Shown here piece after piece: positions 8,312 to 16,860 of a stretch of 64,000 nucleotides of DNA. The notes below the pieces were generated by a model, which was given only the letters and a program-made list of their open reading frames with translations, made no database searches and was not told the origin of the DNA. Made by a program: the position numbers and the translations under genes. Each line of letters opens with the position of its first letter. Position 1 is the first letter of the stretch. Source of the DNA: Novosphingobium pokkalii (GTDB lineage Bacteria > Pseudomonadota > Alphaproteobacteria > Sphingomonadales > Sphingomonadaceae). The stretch spans positions 185,235 through 249,234 of the forward strand of contig NZ_BMZP01000004.1 of assembly GCF_014652855.1 (NCBI RefSeq), given 5' to 3'.

Positions 8312-8809
8312 ATGACTGTCATTCGCAAGACTCTGCTGGGCCTGGCCGCAACGGCCACGCTGGCTGCCGGCATCGCCCCGGCTTCGGCCGCGATTGCCCC
8401 CCAGGCGGCCCCCGCCGCCCTTGCCGCTCCCGTGGCGCATGATGGCTGGGATCAGGGCTGGAACCACGGCCGCAACGACTGGCGCGACCGCGGCGATTGG
8501 CGCGATGGTGGCTATGGCCGCGGCTACGACGGCTATCGCGGCGATGATCGCCGGGATTATCGCGGTTACGATCGTGGCTATTATGGCGATGTTGCCTATC
8601 GCGGCCAGAGCTGGCGCGGCAACGACGGCCGCTATTACTGCCGCCGCAACGACGGCACCACCGGCCTGCTGGTGGGCGGCGTGGCCGGCGCGCTGATCGG
8701 CCAGGGCGTGGCGGGACGTGGCGACCGCACGCTGGGCGCCATCCTCGGTGCGGCCGGTGGTGCCCTGCTCGGCAAGTCGATCGACCAGAGCAACGCGCGC
8801 TGCCGTTAA
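8312..8809 (+). CDS. Exported glycine-zipper (2TM) protein with Gly/Tyr/Asp/Arg-rich linker
   Basis: A 165-aa protein. Residues 1-27 are a signal peptide ending ASA. Residues 45-95 are a low-complexity tract of short GYDG/RGDDR/YRGYDRG repeats. Then comes YYCRRNDGTTG and a C-terminal glycine zipper (LLVGGVAGALIGQGVAG, TLGAILGAAGGALLGKS). The zipper resembles the Rick_17kDa/2TM domain of outer-membrane-associated proteins. ATG 8312 has GGAG at 8301 with 7-nt spacing. Function is unknown; an envelope role is likely. A strong terminator follows. Confidence 0.85.
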   Translation: MTVIRKTLLGLAATATLAAGIAPASAAIAPQAAPAALAAPVAHDGWDQGWNHGRNDWRDRGDWRDGGYGRGYDGYRGDDRRDYRGYDRGYYGDVAYRGQSWRGNDGRYYCRRNDGTTGLLVGGVAGALIGQGVAGRGDRTLGAILGAAGGALLGKSIDQSNARCR

Positions 8810-8865
8810 TCGGAACAGCGTGGCTCCTGCTCGCCGGAGGGACCAGTCGGGGAACGGGCGGGACC

Positions 8866-8902
8866 GGGGCCTGCATGCGTGGTGGCATGCAGGCCCCCTT
8901 TT
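8866..8902 (+). terminator. Rho-independent terminator of the glycine-zipper gene
   Basis: A perfect 13-bp stem GGGGCCTGCATGC / GCATGCAGGCCCC with a GTGGTG loop is followed by CTTTT. Confidence 0.85.
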
Positions 8903-8905
8903 GCG

Positions 8906-9055
8906 CTAGGGCCTATGGGGATTTAGCCCATGGCGGGCTGCGAACGGCCGCTTTTCGCGCTTCCGGTACTCACGTACCGAAAGTACGCTGCGCTCCGGGT
9001 CGCGAAAATCAGCCATTCTCGCTCCGCCCTGACCTAAATCCCCACAGACCCTAGG
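8906..9055. repeat. 150-bp palindromic intergenic element (family C)
   Basis: The ends are CTAGGG and CCCTAG. About 54 nt from each end (8906-8959 and 9002-9055) pair with roughly 75% identity, including a shared TGGGGATTTAG / CTAAATCCCCA block and CGCTTTTCGCG / CGCGAAAA at the inner ends. The centre carries a small CGGTAC-TCAC-GTACCG hairpin. No reading frame is evident. It lies between a terminator and the lipoprotein start, and is most simply a dispersed palindromic repeat. Confidence 0.7.
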
Positions 9056-9101
9056 CGCCCGTTAAGACGGTGCTAACCACAGCCCGCGCAAGGATGGGCG
9101 C

Positions 9102-9338
9102 ATGCCCCGGCGTCTCACCCCAACCTGTGCCGCGATCCTGGCCAGCCTTGCCCTGGCCGCCTGTACCCACGAGGAAGCGCCCAAGGCGCAGACCGATCAT
9201 GACCCCGCGATGAGCGCCGCGCTGGAAGCGCCGCTGCTGGTCGATCCCGATCTTTCGCAGCACAACCTGCGCAACGCCGCCGTGGTGCCCGGCGGGCCGG
9301 TGGACCCGGCCACGCCCCCGCCCGATCCGAAGGACTGA
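9102..9338 (+). CDS. Small putative lipoprotein
   Basis: A 78-aa protein with a clear lipoprotein signal: hydrophobic AAILASLALAAC with Cys 21 as the predicted lipidated residue. The mature part is about 58 residues, acidic and proline-rich (PGGPVDPATPPPDPKD at the end), without a recognised domain. It converges on parC, with only 9 bp between the ends. Function is unknown. Confidence 0.7.
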   Translation: MPRRLTPTCAAILASLALAACTHEEAPKAQTDHDPAMSAALEAPLLVDPDLSQHNLRNAAVVPGGPVDPATPPPDPKD

Positions 9339-9347
9339 ACTGCGGCT

Positions 9348-11627
9348 TTAAAACGTATTGTCGCGCGGGAAGCCGACCGGCGGCAGGCGGCCCGCCGCGC
9401 CACGCGCGACTTTCCAGGGCAGAAGGTCCTTTTCCACGCGGGTGCGGCCGGTTTCGCCACCCATGGTCCAGGTCAGGCCATCGTCCAGCTTGAGCGTGAT
9501 GGCGTCGGACAGGCCGCCGTCGCGATAGCGTTGCAGCGTGACCCCCTGTCCCTTGGCCAGGATCGGCACTTCCGACAGGGCAAAGATCACCAGCTTGCGG
9601 TTCTCGCCGACCACGGCGACGTGATCGTGCTCGGGCGCAATCTCGCGCACGATCTTGAGCGTGACGCCGGGCTTGGTCGAAACCACGCCGCGCCCTTTGC
9701 GGGTTTCGGCCAGCAGTTCGTCCATCTCGGCGGCAAAGCCACGGCCGGAGTTGGCCGCCAGCAGCAACTGCCCCTTGGGCCGATAGACCACCAGGGCCAC
9801 GATATGCGCATCGGGATCGATGTCCACCATGGTGCGGATCGGCTCGCCAAAGCCGCGCGCGCCGGGCAGCTTGTCGGCCCCCAGGGTGTAGAACCGCCCG
9901 GTGTCGAGCGCGACCAGCAGCTTGTCGGTGGTCTGCGCGTGCAGCACCCAGGCCGGGCCATCGCCTTCCTTGAACTTGAATTCGGTATCGAGCGGCAAGT
10001 GGCCCTTGGCGGCGCGAATCCAGCCGCGCGCGGAAAGCACGACGGTGACCGGCTCCTTCTCGATCATCGCGTCCATCGAGAATTCGCGCGTCGGCGCGGC
10101 TTCGGCAATCGTTGTGCGGCGGCGGCCCAGGGCCGTTTCCGGGCCATATTCCTTGCGCAGCGCGTTGAGATCGCGCTTGAGCCGGGTGCGCTGGCGCGCC
10201 GGGCTTTCCAGCAGCTTGTTGAGGTCGTCCTGCTCGGCCAGCAGCTCGTCCCGCTCGCGCCGCAGTTCCATCTCTTCCAGCTTGCGCAGCGAACGCAGCC
10301 GCATGTTGAGAATGGCTTCGGCCTGGCGGTCGGTCAGGCCGAATTCGGCCATCATCACCGGCTTGGGCTCGTCCTCGGTGCGGATGATCTCGATGATCCG
10401 GTCGAGGTTGAGATAGGCAATGATATAGCCTTCGAGCAGTTCGAGCCGGGCGGCGATCTTGTCCAGCCGGTGCTGCGTGCGGCGCAGCATGATGTCGATC
10501 TGGCTGACCACCCATTCCTGCAACAGCAGTTTCAGCCCCAGCACCCCCGGCGTGCGCTGCGAATCCAGCACGTTGAGATTGAGGCCGAAGCGCGTTTCCA
10601 GGTCGGTCAGGCGATAGAGCGATTCCTTGAGCAGGTCGGGATCGACATTGCGGCTCTTGGGCACGAGCACGATGCGGATCTGCTCGTCGCTTTCATCGCG
10701 CACGTCTTCCAGGATCGGCAGCTTCTTGTCGGCAATCAGCGCCGCGATCTGCTCGATCAGCTTGCCCTTCTGGACCATGTAGGGGATTTCGGAAATGACC
10801 AGTTGCCACTGGCCACTGCCCAGCCGCTCGATCCCGCTTTCCTCCCAGGCGCCGTCCTCGCCGCGCCCGTTGGAAAAGCGCCCGCGCACGCGGATCGAGC
10901 CGCGCCCGGTTTCATAGGCGGCCGCAATCACCGCCGGGCTGTCCACCACCACGCCCCCGGTGGGGAAATCGGGGCCGTGGAACACTTCCATCAACTGGGC
11001 ATGTTCGGCATGGGGATTGTCGATCAGCAGCAGCGTGGCATCGACGATCTCGGCCACGTTGTGGCTGGGAATGTTGGTTGCCATGCCCACGGCAATGCCG
11101 CTGGCGCCGTTGGCGAGCAGGTTGGGGAACAGGCCGGGGAAGATTTCCGGCTCGTGCTCCTCGCCATTGTAGGTCGGCACGAAATCGACCGTGCCTTCGT
11201 CCAGCCCGGACATCAGGCGGATCGCGGTGGGCGTCAGCCGCGCTTCGGTATAGCGATAGGCCGCCGCGTTATCGCCATCGATATTGCCGAAATTGCCTTG
11301 GCCCTCGACCAGCGGATAGCGCAGCGCGAAATCCTGGGCCAGGCGCACCATCGCGTCATAGACGCTGGCATCGCCGTGGGGGTGATACTTGCCGATCACG
11401 TCACCCACAACGCGCGCCGATTTCTTGAACGCGCCGTTGGGATCGAGCTTCAACTGCCGCATGGCCCAGAGCAGGCGGCGATGCACCGGCTTCAACCCGT
11501 CGCGCAGATCGGGCAGCGACCGCGCGGTGATCGTGGACAGGGCATAGACCAGATATCGCTCCGACAGGGCGGAGTCGAAGGGGGCATCGACGATAGCGTC
11601 GAACGGATCTTTGAAATCATCGGCCAT
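9348..11627 (-). CDS. parC: DNA topoisomerase IV subunit A
   Basis: A 759-aa type IIA topoisomerase breakage-reunion subunit that unlinks daughter chromosomes with ParE. The N-terminal core has [20 protein letters not shown], the quinolone-region motif [12 protein letters not shown] (about residues 80-92) and the catalytic tyrosine in [10 protein letters not shown] (about 123). The C-terminal beta-pinwheel repeats are present ([26 protein letters not shown]). Length near E. coli ParC (752 aa) and absence of a GyrA box (QRRGGKG) argue for ParC rather than GyrA. ATG 11627 (MADDFKDP) is chosen; the longer frame has no family similarity. The quinolone-pocket serine of E. coli is alanine here. Confidence 0.92.
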   Translation of the reverse strand: MADDFKDPFDAIVDAPFDSALSERYLVYALSTITARSLPDLRDGLKPVHRRLLWAMRQLKLDPNGAFKKSARVVGDVIGKYHPHGDASVYDAMVRLAQDFALRYPLVEGQGNFGNIDGDNAAAYRYTEARLTPTAIRLMSGLDEGTVDFVPTYNGEEHEPEIFPGLFPNLLANGASGIAVGMATNIPSHNVAEIVDATLLLIDNPHAEHAQLMEVFHGPDFPTGGVVVDSPAVIAAAYETGRGSIRVRGRFSNGRGEDGAWEESGIERLGSGQWQLVISEIPYMVQKGKLIEQIAALIADKKLPILEDVRDESDEQIRIVLVPKSRNVDPDLLKESLYRLTDLETRFGLNLNVLDSQRTPGVLGLKLLLQEWVVSQIDIMLRRTQHRLDKIAARLELLEGYIIAYLNLDRIIEIIRTEDEPKPVMMAEFGLTDRQAEAILNMRLRSLRKLEEMELRRERDELLAEQDDLNKLLESPARQRTRLKRDLNALRKEYGPETALGRRRTTIAEAAPTREFSMDAMIEKEPVTVVLSARGWIRAAKGHLPLDTEFKFKEGDGPAWVLHAQTTDKLLVALDTGRFYTLGADKLPGARGFGEPIRTMVDIDPDAHIVALVVYRPKGQLLLAANSGRGFAAEMDELLAETRKGRGVVSTKPGVTLKIVREIAPEHDHVAVVGENRKLVIFALSEVPILAKGQGVTLQRYRDGGLSDAITLKLDDGLTWTMGGETGRTRVEKDLLPWKVARGAAGRLPPVGFPRDNTF

Positions 11628-11730
11628 GGCAGAATCTCTGTAGCAATGCCGTGAACAAAACGAAACCTCCGGAACTGTCATCCGCACGGGCCATTGTGGG
11701 CAAGTACCCCCGATTTGACGGAGAAATGCC

Positions 11731-12327
11731 ATGGCCAAGCGCGTGTTGATCCTTGCGACCGACGGCTTTGAACAATCCGAATTGCTGGAACCGAAAAAGG
11801 CGCTGGAAGCGGCCGGTATCGAAACCACCGTGGCCAGCCCCAAGACCGGCTCGATCAAGGGCTGGAATCACACCGACTGGGGCGAAAGCGTGAAAGTGGA
11901 TGCCCGGCTCGACGCCGTGGACGCCGACGATTTCGACGCCCTGCTGCTGCCCGGCGGCCAGATGAACCCCGATGCCCTGCGTCTGGAATCGCGGGTGATC
12001 GAGCTGGTCGAGGAATTCGACGACATGGACAAGCCGATCGCGGCGATCTGCCATGGCCCCTGGCTGCTGGTGGAAGCCGATATCGTCGATGGCCGCACCG
12101 TCACCGGCTGGCCCTCGATCCGCACCGACCTGGAAAATGCCGGGGCCGACGTGGTGGACCAGGCCGTGGCGATCGACGGCAACCTGATCACCAGCCGCAA
12201 GCCCGATGACATCCCTTTGTTCGCCCAGGCGCTGATCGATGCGCTGGAGGAAGACGAGGAGGAAGAGGACGAAAAGGGCTGGGACGAGGACGAAGACGCC
12301 CTGCCGGAAGACGAAGAAGAGGATTAA
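11731..12327 (+). CDS. DJ-1/PfpI-family protein with acidic C-terminal tail
   Basis: A 198-aa protein. Residues 1-168 are a complete DJ-1/PfpI fold: start [24 protein letters not shown] at about 71-76, and the nucleophile-elbow cysteine in [10 protein letters not shown] (about residue 106). This closely resembles YhbO/PfpI proteins described as stress-related glyoxalases, deglycases or proteases. The last 30 residues are an unusual run of Glu/Asp ([12 protein letters not shown], then [14 protein letters not shown]) not expected in the family. The stop codon overlaps the end of the convergent acyltransferase gene by 4 bp. It is divergent from parC, and its exact substrate is unknown. Confidence 0.9.
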   Translation: MAKRVLILATDGFEQSELLEPKKALEAAGIETTVASPKTGSIKGWNHTDWGESVKVDARLDAVDADDFDALLLPGGQMNPDALRLESRVIELVEEFDDMDKPIAAICHGPWLLVEADIVDGRTVTGWPSIRTDLENAGADVVDQAVAIDGNLITSRKPDDIPLFAQALIDALEEDEEEEDEKGWDEDEDALPEDEEED

Positions 12328-13430
12328 TCCTTCAGCCGCCCGCCGCTGAGCCACTGGGCCAGCGGCGGGCTCATTTTGCGCAGCGCTGCGCCCAGCAGCA
12401 GCGTCGCGCCCAGGGCCAAGAGCGGCTGGGTCAGCAGGAACAGCGGATAGAGCGGCGCACCGAGCGGCCCGGTGAGCGCGCCGATCGCTGGCCCTGCGCA
12501 CCAGATCAGGATCAGGTGGCAGCAGAACAGCAGGAACATCGCCGGTTCCAGCCGCGACAGCGCCTCGCCCGCACGGGTCTGCGCCAGGCGCCATGCCAGC
12601 GCCCAGAAGCACAGCGCGGTGGCCGCGCGCATGGCGAGATCGACGCAGGCGAGCAGCAGCGGCGATGCCAGCCCATGCGCCTGGCCATACAGTTCCAGCC
12701 AGATCTTCACGCCAGACAGCGCAAGATAGGGCATCGCGATCAACGCCAGCGGCGCCCCGGCAATCCGCGCGGCGGCATCATGGCGGCGCACCAGCATGCC
12801 CAGCACGAAGAAGCCCAGGATCGAGGGGCGCTGCAATAGCGGGAAGAGCGGCGGCGCCAGGCTCCAGGCCAGGGCCGCCACCGCCACCACCGCCAGCGTG
12901 CGATCGCCTTGGCGCACCAGCAGCGGGGCCACCAGCAGGCACAGGAACAGGTCGCGCAGGAACGGCATCTGCACGTTGATTTCGTTGGGATGGACGAGGC
13001 CAGTCAACTCGTTGGCCAGCCAGCCCCACGAGGTGGGCTGCGGCGCATAGAGCCAGCCGAGCCATGCCGCGCCCGAAACCACGACGATGGCAATGGCATT
13101 CCACGCCAGCATGGGCACCAGCACGGTGCGCGCCTTGCCCGCCAGAAACGCGCGCGCGCCACGCCGCGCCAGCGATGGCCCGACCAGCCAGCCGGACACC
13201 AGGCTGAGCAGCGGCACCGACGAGCGCGCCAGCAGCTCGATCAGGCCCCAGCGCAACAGGCCCTGGGGCGTGTGATCGAGTGCGCTGAGCGCGGGGCCAT
13301 AGAGCCCGGTCCAGGCATGAACATAGACGATGCCCAGGATGCACAGCACGCGGGCCAAGCCGATCGCCCGCGAGGTGCGCGCTCTGGTATCGGCAAAGGT
13401 CTGGCTTTCCTGGAACACGGGGCTTGGCAT
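12324..13430 (-). CDS. Acyltransferase family 3 membrane protein
   Basis: A 368-aa integral membrane protein with about ten hydrophobic segments. ARVLCILGIVYVHAWTG near the start carries the histidine at the end of TM1 that is conserved in acyltransferase-3 (OafA/WecH-like) enzymes, followed by LLSLVSGWLVGPSL. FLLFCCHLILIWCAGP lies near the C-terminus. Such proteins O-acetylate or O-acylate surface glycans or other periplasmic acceptors. No glycan cluster adjoins it, so the acceptor is unknown. The start (MPSPVFQ) is the longest plausible one. Confidence 0.82.
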   Translation of the reverse strand: MPSPVFQESQTFADTRARTSRAIGLARVLCILGIVYVHAWTGLYGPALSALDHTPQGLLRWGLIELLARSSVPLLSLVSGWLVGPSLARRGARAFLAGKARTVLVPMLAWNAIAIVVVSGAAWLGWLYAPQPTSWGWLANELTGLVHPNEINVQMPFLRDLFLCLLVAPLLVRQGDRTLAVVAVAALAWSLAPPLFPLLQRPSILGFFVLGMLVRRHDAAARIAGAPLALIAMPYLALSGVKIWLELYGQAHGLASPLLLACVDLAMRAATALCFWALAWRLAQTRAGEALSRLEPAMFLLFCCHLILIWCAGPAIGALTGPLGAPLYPLFLLTQPLLALGATLLLGAALRKMSPPLAQWLSGGRLKD

Positions 13431-13518
13431 CCTTGCAGCGATGCCCCCGCCCCGCGCGATGGCGCGGCAGGAGCGTCCCTGTCAAACCCGCCAAGCGGCC
13501 AAACGTGCCCTTATCTGG

Positions 13519-13998
13519 CTATCCCGCGTAATAGCCCACGCCGACGATGTGATCCCCCACCCGCTGGACGAGCGAGCGCTTGTGCTCCACGCGGTTGTCC
13601 GCCCGGTTTAGCCAGACATAGTCGACCCGGCCGCCGCCCTTTGCCTTGGCCAGGGCGATCATGTCGCGCACCAGCGGCTTGCCTTCGGCGTCGGTCATGT
13701 CGGTGGCGTCGGTGCCGACCAGCCGGGGATCGGCGCCAGAGGCTTCGTAGGCGCCCGACAGGCTGAACACGAAGACATAGAGCTCGCGGGTGTGGAACGC
13801 GCCTTGCGGATCGTTGAATTCGGCAAAGGCCTTTTGCGGGCCAACGCCCTTGAGCTCGGCCACGGCGCGGGTGAGCAGGGCCTGTGCCTCGGCCGAGCCG
13901 TCATGCGTGGCGGCCAAGGCCGGTGCCGGCGCCAGGGCCAGCGGCGCAGCGGCCGCGCAGGCGACAGCCAGGATCAGGCGGGGAAACTGTGGCAACAT
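13519..13998 (-). CDS. Secreted Cache-domain protein
   Basis: A 159-aa protein with a signal peptide (residues 1 to about 29, PLALAPAPALA) and a single Cache (sCache_2-like) domain: AQALLTRAVAELKGVGPQKAFAEFND, ELYVFVFSLSG, and GRVDYVWLNRADNRVEHK with GVGYYAG at the end. There is no membrane anchor, kinase or chemotaxis domain, so it is a free periplasmic small-molecule binding domain; the ligand is unknown. The start at ATG 13998 is fixed by a perfect AGGAGGT. Confidence 0.85.
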   Translation of the reverse strand: MLPQFPRLILAVACAAAAPLALAPAPALAATHDGSAEAQALLTRAVAELKGVGPQKAFAEFNDPQGAFHTRELYVFVFSLSGAYEASGADPRLVGTDATDMTDAEGKPLVRDMIALAKAKGGGRVDYVWLNRADNRVEHKRSLVQRVGDHIVGVGYYAG

Positions 13999-14005
13999 CG
14001 ATCGA

Positions 14006-14012
14006 ACCTCCT
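14006..14012 (-). promoter_or_regulatory. Strong Shine-Dalgarno of the Cache-domain gene
   Basis: AGGAGGT on the minus strand lies 7 nt before ATG 13998. It decides this start over a frame extending 123 codons further upstream. Confidence 0.85.
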
Positions 14013-14144
14013 TGGACGCATGAGTCAACGCCCCCGGAAGAAACGGCGCGCGGCGGACGATCGCGCGATCCCCTCGTGGGTGGGGACCGCTTGCCATGGG
14101 CGGGGGCGGCTGTCGGTGCGCTAGATCAAATGGTGCGGATTTGC

Positions 14145-14169
14145 GGAACCATCGCCGCGTCCATCCCTT
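14145..14169 (+). promoter_or_regulatory. Possible EcfG-type (general stress) promoter
   Basis: GGAAC (14145-14149) and CCTT (14166-14169) are separated by 16 bp. This is close to the alphaproteobacterial EcfG pattern GGAAC-N16/17-CGTT, with one mismatch in the -10. It lies 25 bp before a small stress-type gene. By-eye match only. Confidence 0.25.
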
Positions 14170-14193
14170 GAAGTCACACAAAGGAGACAGGCC

Positions 14194-14370
14194 ATGCCCC
14201 AAGGCAGCAAGGACGCCTATACCGACAAGCAGAAGCGCAAGGCCGCGCATATCGAGCAAAGCTATGAAGAGCGCGGCGTGAGCAAGGACGAAGCCGAGGC
14301 CCGCGCCTGGGCCACGGTCAACAAGCAGGACGGCGGCGGGAAGAAATCCGGCTCTGGCCGCAAGCACTGA
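14194..14370 (+). CDS. Small hydrophilic protein of the 'plasmid stabilization protein' type
   Basis: A 58-aa, highly charged protein beginning MPQGSKDAYTDKQKRKAAHI and containing SYEERGVSKDEAEARAWATVNK, ending KKSGSGRKH. It has the look of a family of very small soluble proteins often annotated as plasmid stabilization proteins, although the gene is chromosomal; I know of no proven function. AAGGAG at 14181 with 7-nt spacing supports the start. It is divergent from the Cache gene; a possible EcfG promoter precedes it. Confidence 0.75.
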   Translation: MPQGSKDAYTDKQKRKAAHIEQSYEERGVSKDEAEARAWATVNKQDGGGKKSGSGRKH

Positions 14371-14376
14371 CAGAGC

Positions 14377-14411
14377 ATTTCAGCCGGCCGAGTTATTCAG
14401 CCGGCTGAAAT
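14377..14411. terminator. Hairpin between convergent genes, likely bidirectional terminator
   Basis: ATTTCAGCCGG (14377-14387) pairs with CCGGCTGAAAT (14401-14411). The overlapping TTCAGCCGGCTGAA (14397-14410) is itself a perfect palindrome. It lies between the 58-aa protein and the lipoprotein gene ending at 14412. No T-run follows on the plus strand. Confidence 0.5.
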
Positions 14412-15014
14412 TCAGCCGAGCCAGTCCACCACCTGCCGTGCCACGTCGTTGGCGGCCTGGTTCAGTGCCGGGCCGACGGCCTTGGCATCGTCGTCCACAT
14501 TGGGCACGCGCGCTTCGAACCGGCGGGTCTCGATCTTGCCGCCGGGCGCTTCCTTCACCGCGTCGAACCGCACGACCGCGCTGTGGCTGGGCAGATCATA
14601 GCCCATGGCCAGGAGGCGGCCGGACAGGCGCTGCTGCCACTGGTCGATATCGCTTTCCACCACCAGGCGGCCACCCTTGGCGCGCAGCGTCTCGGCGATC
14701 AGGTGCTGCAACTGCCGCGCCGGGCGCTCCACCCATTGCGTTTTCTTGAAATAGGCGACGTTGCTGGCGTCGATCTGCACCGGCACGCGCAGCACGGCCA
14801 CCCGCGCATCGGCGGAAGGCTCCATCACCACCACCGACTTGGCGAGCGTGCCCGAGGCGCCCTGCCCGTCCGGCACGGTCGCTTCCGGGCTCAGCGCCAG
14901 CAGGCTGTCGGGCGCCTTGCCGCCGATGCTGACGCAGCCGCTCAGGGCCAGCGCGGAAACCAGCAGCGCGGCCAGCGCCGGGCGCGAAGCGGGGGTGGGC
15001 AAACGCAGTGTCAT
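14412..15014 (-). CDS. ABC-type transport auxiliary lipoprotein (PqiC/PF03886-like)
   Basis: A 200-aa lipoprotein with signal peptide and lipobox (ALALSGC, Cys 27). The body (VVVMEPSADARVAVLRVPVQI, NVAYFKKTQWVERPARQLQHLIAETL, then WQQRLSGRLLAMGYD) matches the auxiliary lipoprotein component found with MCE/Mla-type transporters. It is the last gene of the operon mlaE-mlaF-mlaD-lipoprotein, 21 bp behind mlaD. It probably sits at the outer membrane and partners the MCE protein in phospholipid traffic; no MlaC-like periplasmic carrier is encoded in the operon. Confidence 0.85.
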   Translation of the reverse strand: MTLRLPTPASRPALAALLVSALALSGCVSIGGKAPDSLLALSPEATVPDGQGASGTLAKSVVVMEPSADARVAVLRVPVQIDASNVAYFKKTQWVERPARQLQHLIAETLRAKGGRLVVESDIDQWQQRLSGRLLAMGYDLPSHSAVVRFDAVKEAPGGKIETRRFEARVPNVDDDAKAVGPALNQAANDVARQVVDWLG

Positions 15015-15035
15015 GTCAAACTCCCCTCATCGCCA

Positions 15036-15974
15036 TCAGTGCTTGTAATCGGGCAGCTTGGGGCTGCCGACCACGCTGCTGACGCCGCGATCGTTGATGC
15101 GATCGGTCAATTCGCGCAAGGACCGGGTGGTGGCCTGGAGATCGCGCATCGCCGCTTCGGCCGCGGGCAGCGTCTTCTCGTCGAACTGCCGCAGGCCGGG
15201 CTGCGCCGCCGTGGCCGTGGCATTGAGCGCATCGGCCGCGCCCTGCGCCGACTTGAGCGTGTCGCGCAACTGCTTGGCCAGGCCATTGCCCTGGTCGTTG
15301 AGCAGGTTGTCGGCCGAGCCGGCGACCTTTTCAAAGGCCGAAAGGGTATAGGTCGCCTGGCGCAGCGTGGACTGCAATTCCGACAGGGTGCGCTGCACCT
15401 GGGGCGAGGCATCGGCCAGGTTCGCGGTCATCTTGTCGGTATGGGCCAGGATGTTCTCGATCGACTTCTGGTTCTTGTCGGACAGCACCATGGTCAGCCG
15501 CTCGGTCAGAGTGGCCAGCCGTTCGAGCAGCAGCGGCGCGTTGGACAGGATCTCGCCCAGCCCCGAACGCTTGGTCGGGATCACCGGCGCGCCTTCCGGC
15601 CCGGGCTGGTCGATCGGCGGGGCGCCTTTCACCGCGCCGGCAAGCTGGATCGTGGAAACCCCGGTAAAGCTGCCCTGGATGCTGGCAGTAGTGCCCATCA
15701 GGATCGGCACGCGCTTGTCGATGGCGATGCGCACGCGCACGAACTCGGGATCCTTCTCCCACAGCTCGATATCCTTCACCTGCCCCGATGGCACGCCCGA
15801 GAACGACACTTCCGAGCCCTTGGCCAGGCCATCGACGGACTGCTTGAAGAAGATGTCGAACTCGTTCTGTTCGTGCTGGTTGAGCCGCGCGATCCAGATG
15901 GTGAGCACGGCCGCGCCGATCAGCAGCAGCAGCGTGACGGCCCCGACCCAGATATGGTTTGCCCGCGTTTCCAT
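15036..15974 (-). CDS. mlaD: MCE/MlaD-family periplasmic lipid-transport subunit
   Basis: A 312-aa protein anchored by one N-terminal TM segment (IWVGAVTLLLLIGAAVLTIWIA). The MCE domain spans about residues 40-120 (VDGLAKGSEVSFSGVPSGQVKDIEL, then GTTASIQGSFTGVSTIQL). A long helical C-terminal part rich in Ala, Leu and Gln (about 130-300) would form the channel extension seen in longer MCE proteins. It binds lipids and bridges the inner-membrane ABC core to partners outward. It lies 3 bp from mlaF in the same operon. Confidence 0.9.
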   Translation of the reverse strand: METRANHIWVGAVTLLLLIGAAVLTIWIARLNQHEQNEFDIFFKQSVDGLAKGSEVSFSGVPSGQVKDIELWEKDPEFVRVRIAIDKRVPILMGTTASIQGSFTGVSTIQLAGAVKGAPPIDQPGPEGAPVIPTKRSGLGEILSNAPLLLERLATLTERLTMVLSDKNQKSIENILAHTDKMTANLADASPQVQRTLSELQSTLRQATYTLSAFEKVAGSADNLLNDQGNGLAKQLRDTLKSAQGAADALNATATAAQPGLRQFDEKTLPAAEAAMRDLQATTRSLRELTDRINDRGVSSVVGSPKLPDYKH

Positions 15975-15977
15975 CGC

Positions 15978-16856
15978 TTATTCCTGTTCCATCGGGGATG
16001 TGGCCGTCTTCTGATCGGGCTGCACCACGCTCGCCGCTTCGCGATCCTGCGCATCTTTGGCCGCCCGGCCGCGCGGACCATTGAAATATTCCTGGATCCA
16101 CGGATGGTCCAGCGCCAGCAGTTCGGGGATCGTCCCCACCGCAATCACTTTCTTGTCGGCCAGCACCGCCACCCGGTCGCAGATCTCGTAGAGCGTATCG
16201 AGATCGTGGGTGATCAGGAACACGGTGAGCCCGAGGGTTTCCTGAAGGCTGCGGATCAGGTTGTCGAACGCGGCCGCCCCGATCGGATCGAGCCCGGCGG
16301 TCGGCTCGTCGAGAAACAGCAGCTCGGGATCAAGCGCCAGCGCGCGCGCCAAGCCGGCACGCTTCTTCATCCCGCCCGAAAGCTCTGACGGATACTTGCT
16401 GGTGGCGTTGGCCGGCAGGCCCGAGAGCAGCACCTTGTAGCGCGCAATCTCGTGGCGCAGGTCGTCGCTGATCTCGGGATAGAATTCGCGCAGCGGCACT
16501 TCGACGTTTTCCGCCACGGTCAGCGTGGAAAACAGCGCGCCGCCCTGGAACAGCACGCCCCACTGGCTGCGGATGTCGATGTCTTCATCGTCGCGCGCAT
16601 CGGTGATCGAGCGGCCGAGCACCTCGATCGAGCCTTCCTGCGGAATTTGCAACCCGATGATCGAGCGCATCAGCACCGATTTGCCGGTGCCCGATCCGCC
16701 CACCACGCCGATGATCTCGCCCCGCTTGACGTCGAGGTCCAGCCCATCGTGGATGGTGTGTTCGTCAAAGCGGTTGACCAGCCCGCGCACGCGGATCGGG
16801 TAATCGCCCTCGAACTCGTCGGGAATGTCGGCCAGGTGCGCCTGCGCTTGGTCCAT
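15978..16856 (-). CDS. mlaF: Mla-type ABC transporter ATP-binding protein
   Basis: A 292-aa ATPase. Walker A GVVGGSGTGKSVLM, Q-loop region WGVLFQGGALFSTLTV, signature LSGGMKKRAGLARAL (the LSGGM form typical of MlaF), Walker B LLFLDEPTAGLDPIG and H-loop LITHDL are all intact. It energises phospholipid movement with the MlaE permease. ATG 16856 (MDQAQAHL) places the start 4 bp after the mlaE stop, consistent with coupling. The 35-residue tail after the domain is charged and unremarkable. Confidence 0.93.
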   Translation of the reverse strand: MDQAQAHLADIPDEFEGDYPIRVRGLVNRFDEHTIHDGLDLDVKRGEIIGVVGGSGTGKSVLMRSIIGLQIPQEGSIEVLGRSITDARDDEDIDIRSQWGVLFQGGALFSTLTVAENVEVPLREFYPEISDDLRHEIARYKVLLSGLPANATSKYPSELSGGMKKRAGLARALALDPELLFLDEPTAGLDPIGAAAFDNLIRSLQETLGLTVFLITHDLDTLYEICDRVAVLADKKVIAVGTIPELLALDHPWIQEYFNGPRGRAAKDAQDREAASVVQPDQKTATSPMEQE

Positions 16857-16860
16857 CGCT

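Noticed and set aside
9531..11654. 707-codon open frame on the plus strand opposite parC
   Set aside because: It is fully antisense to a well-supported gene. Its composition (Gln/His/Arg-rich) is what high-GC antisense frames give, and it has no recognisable motif.
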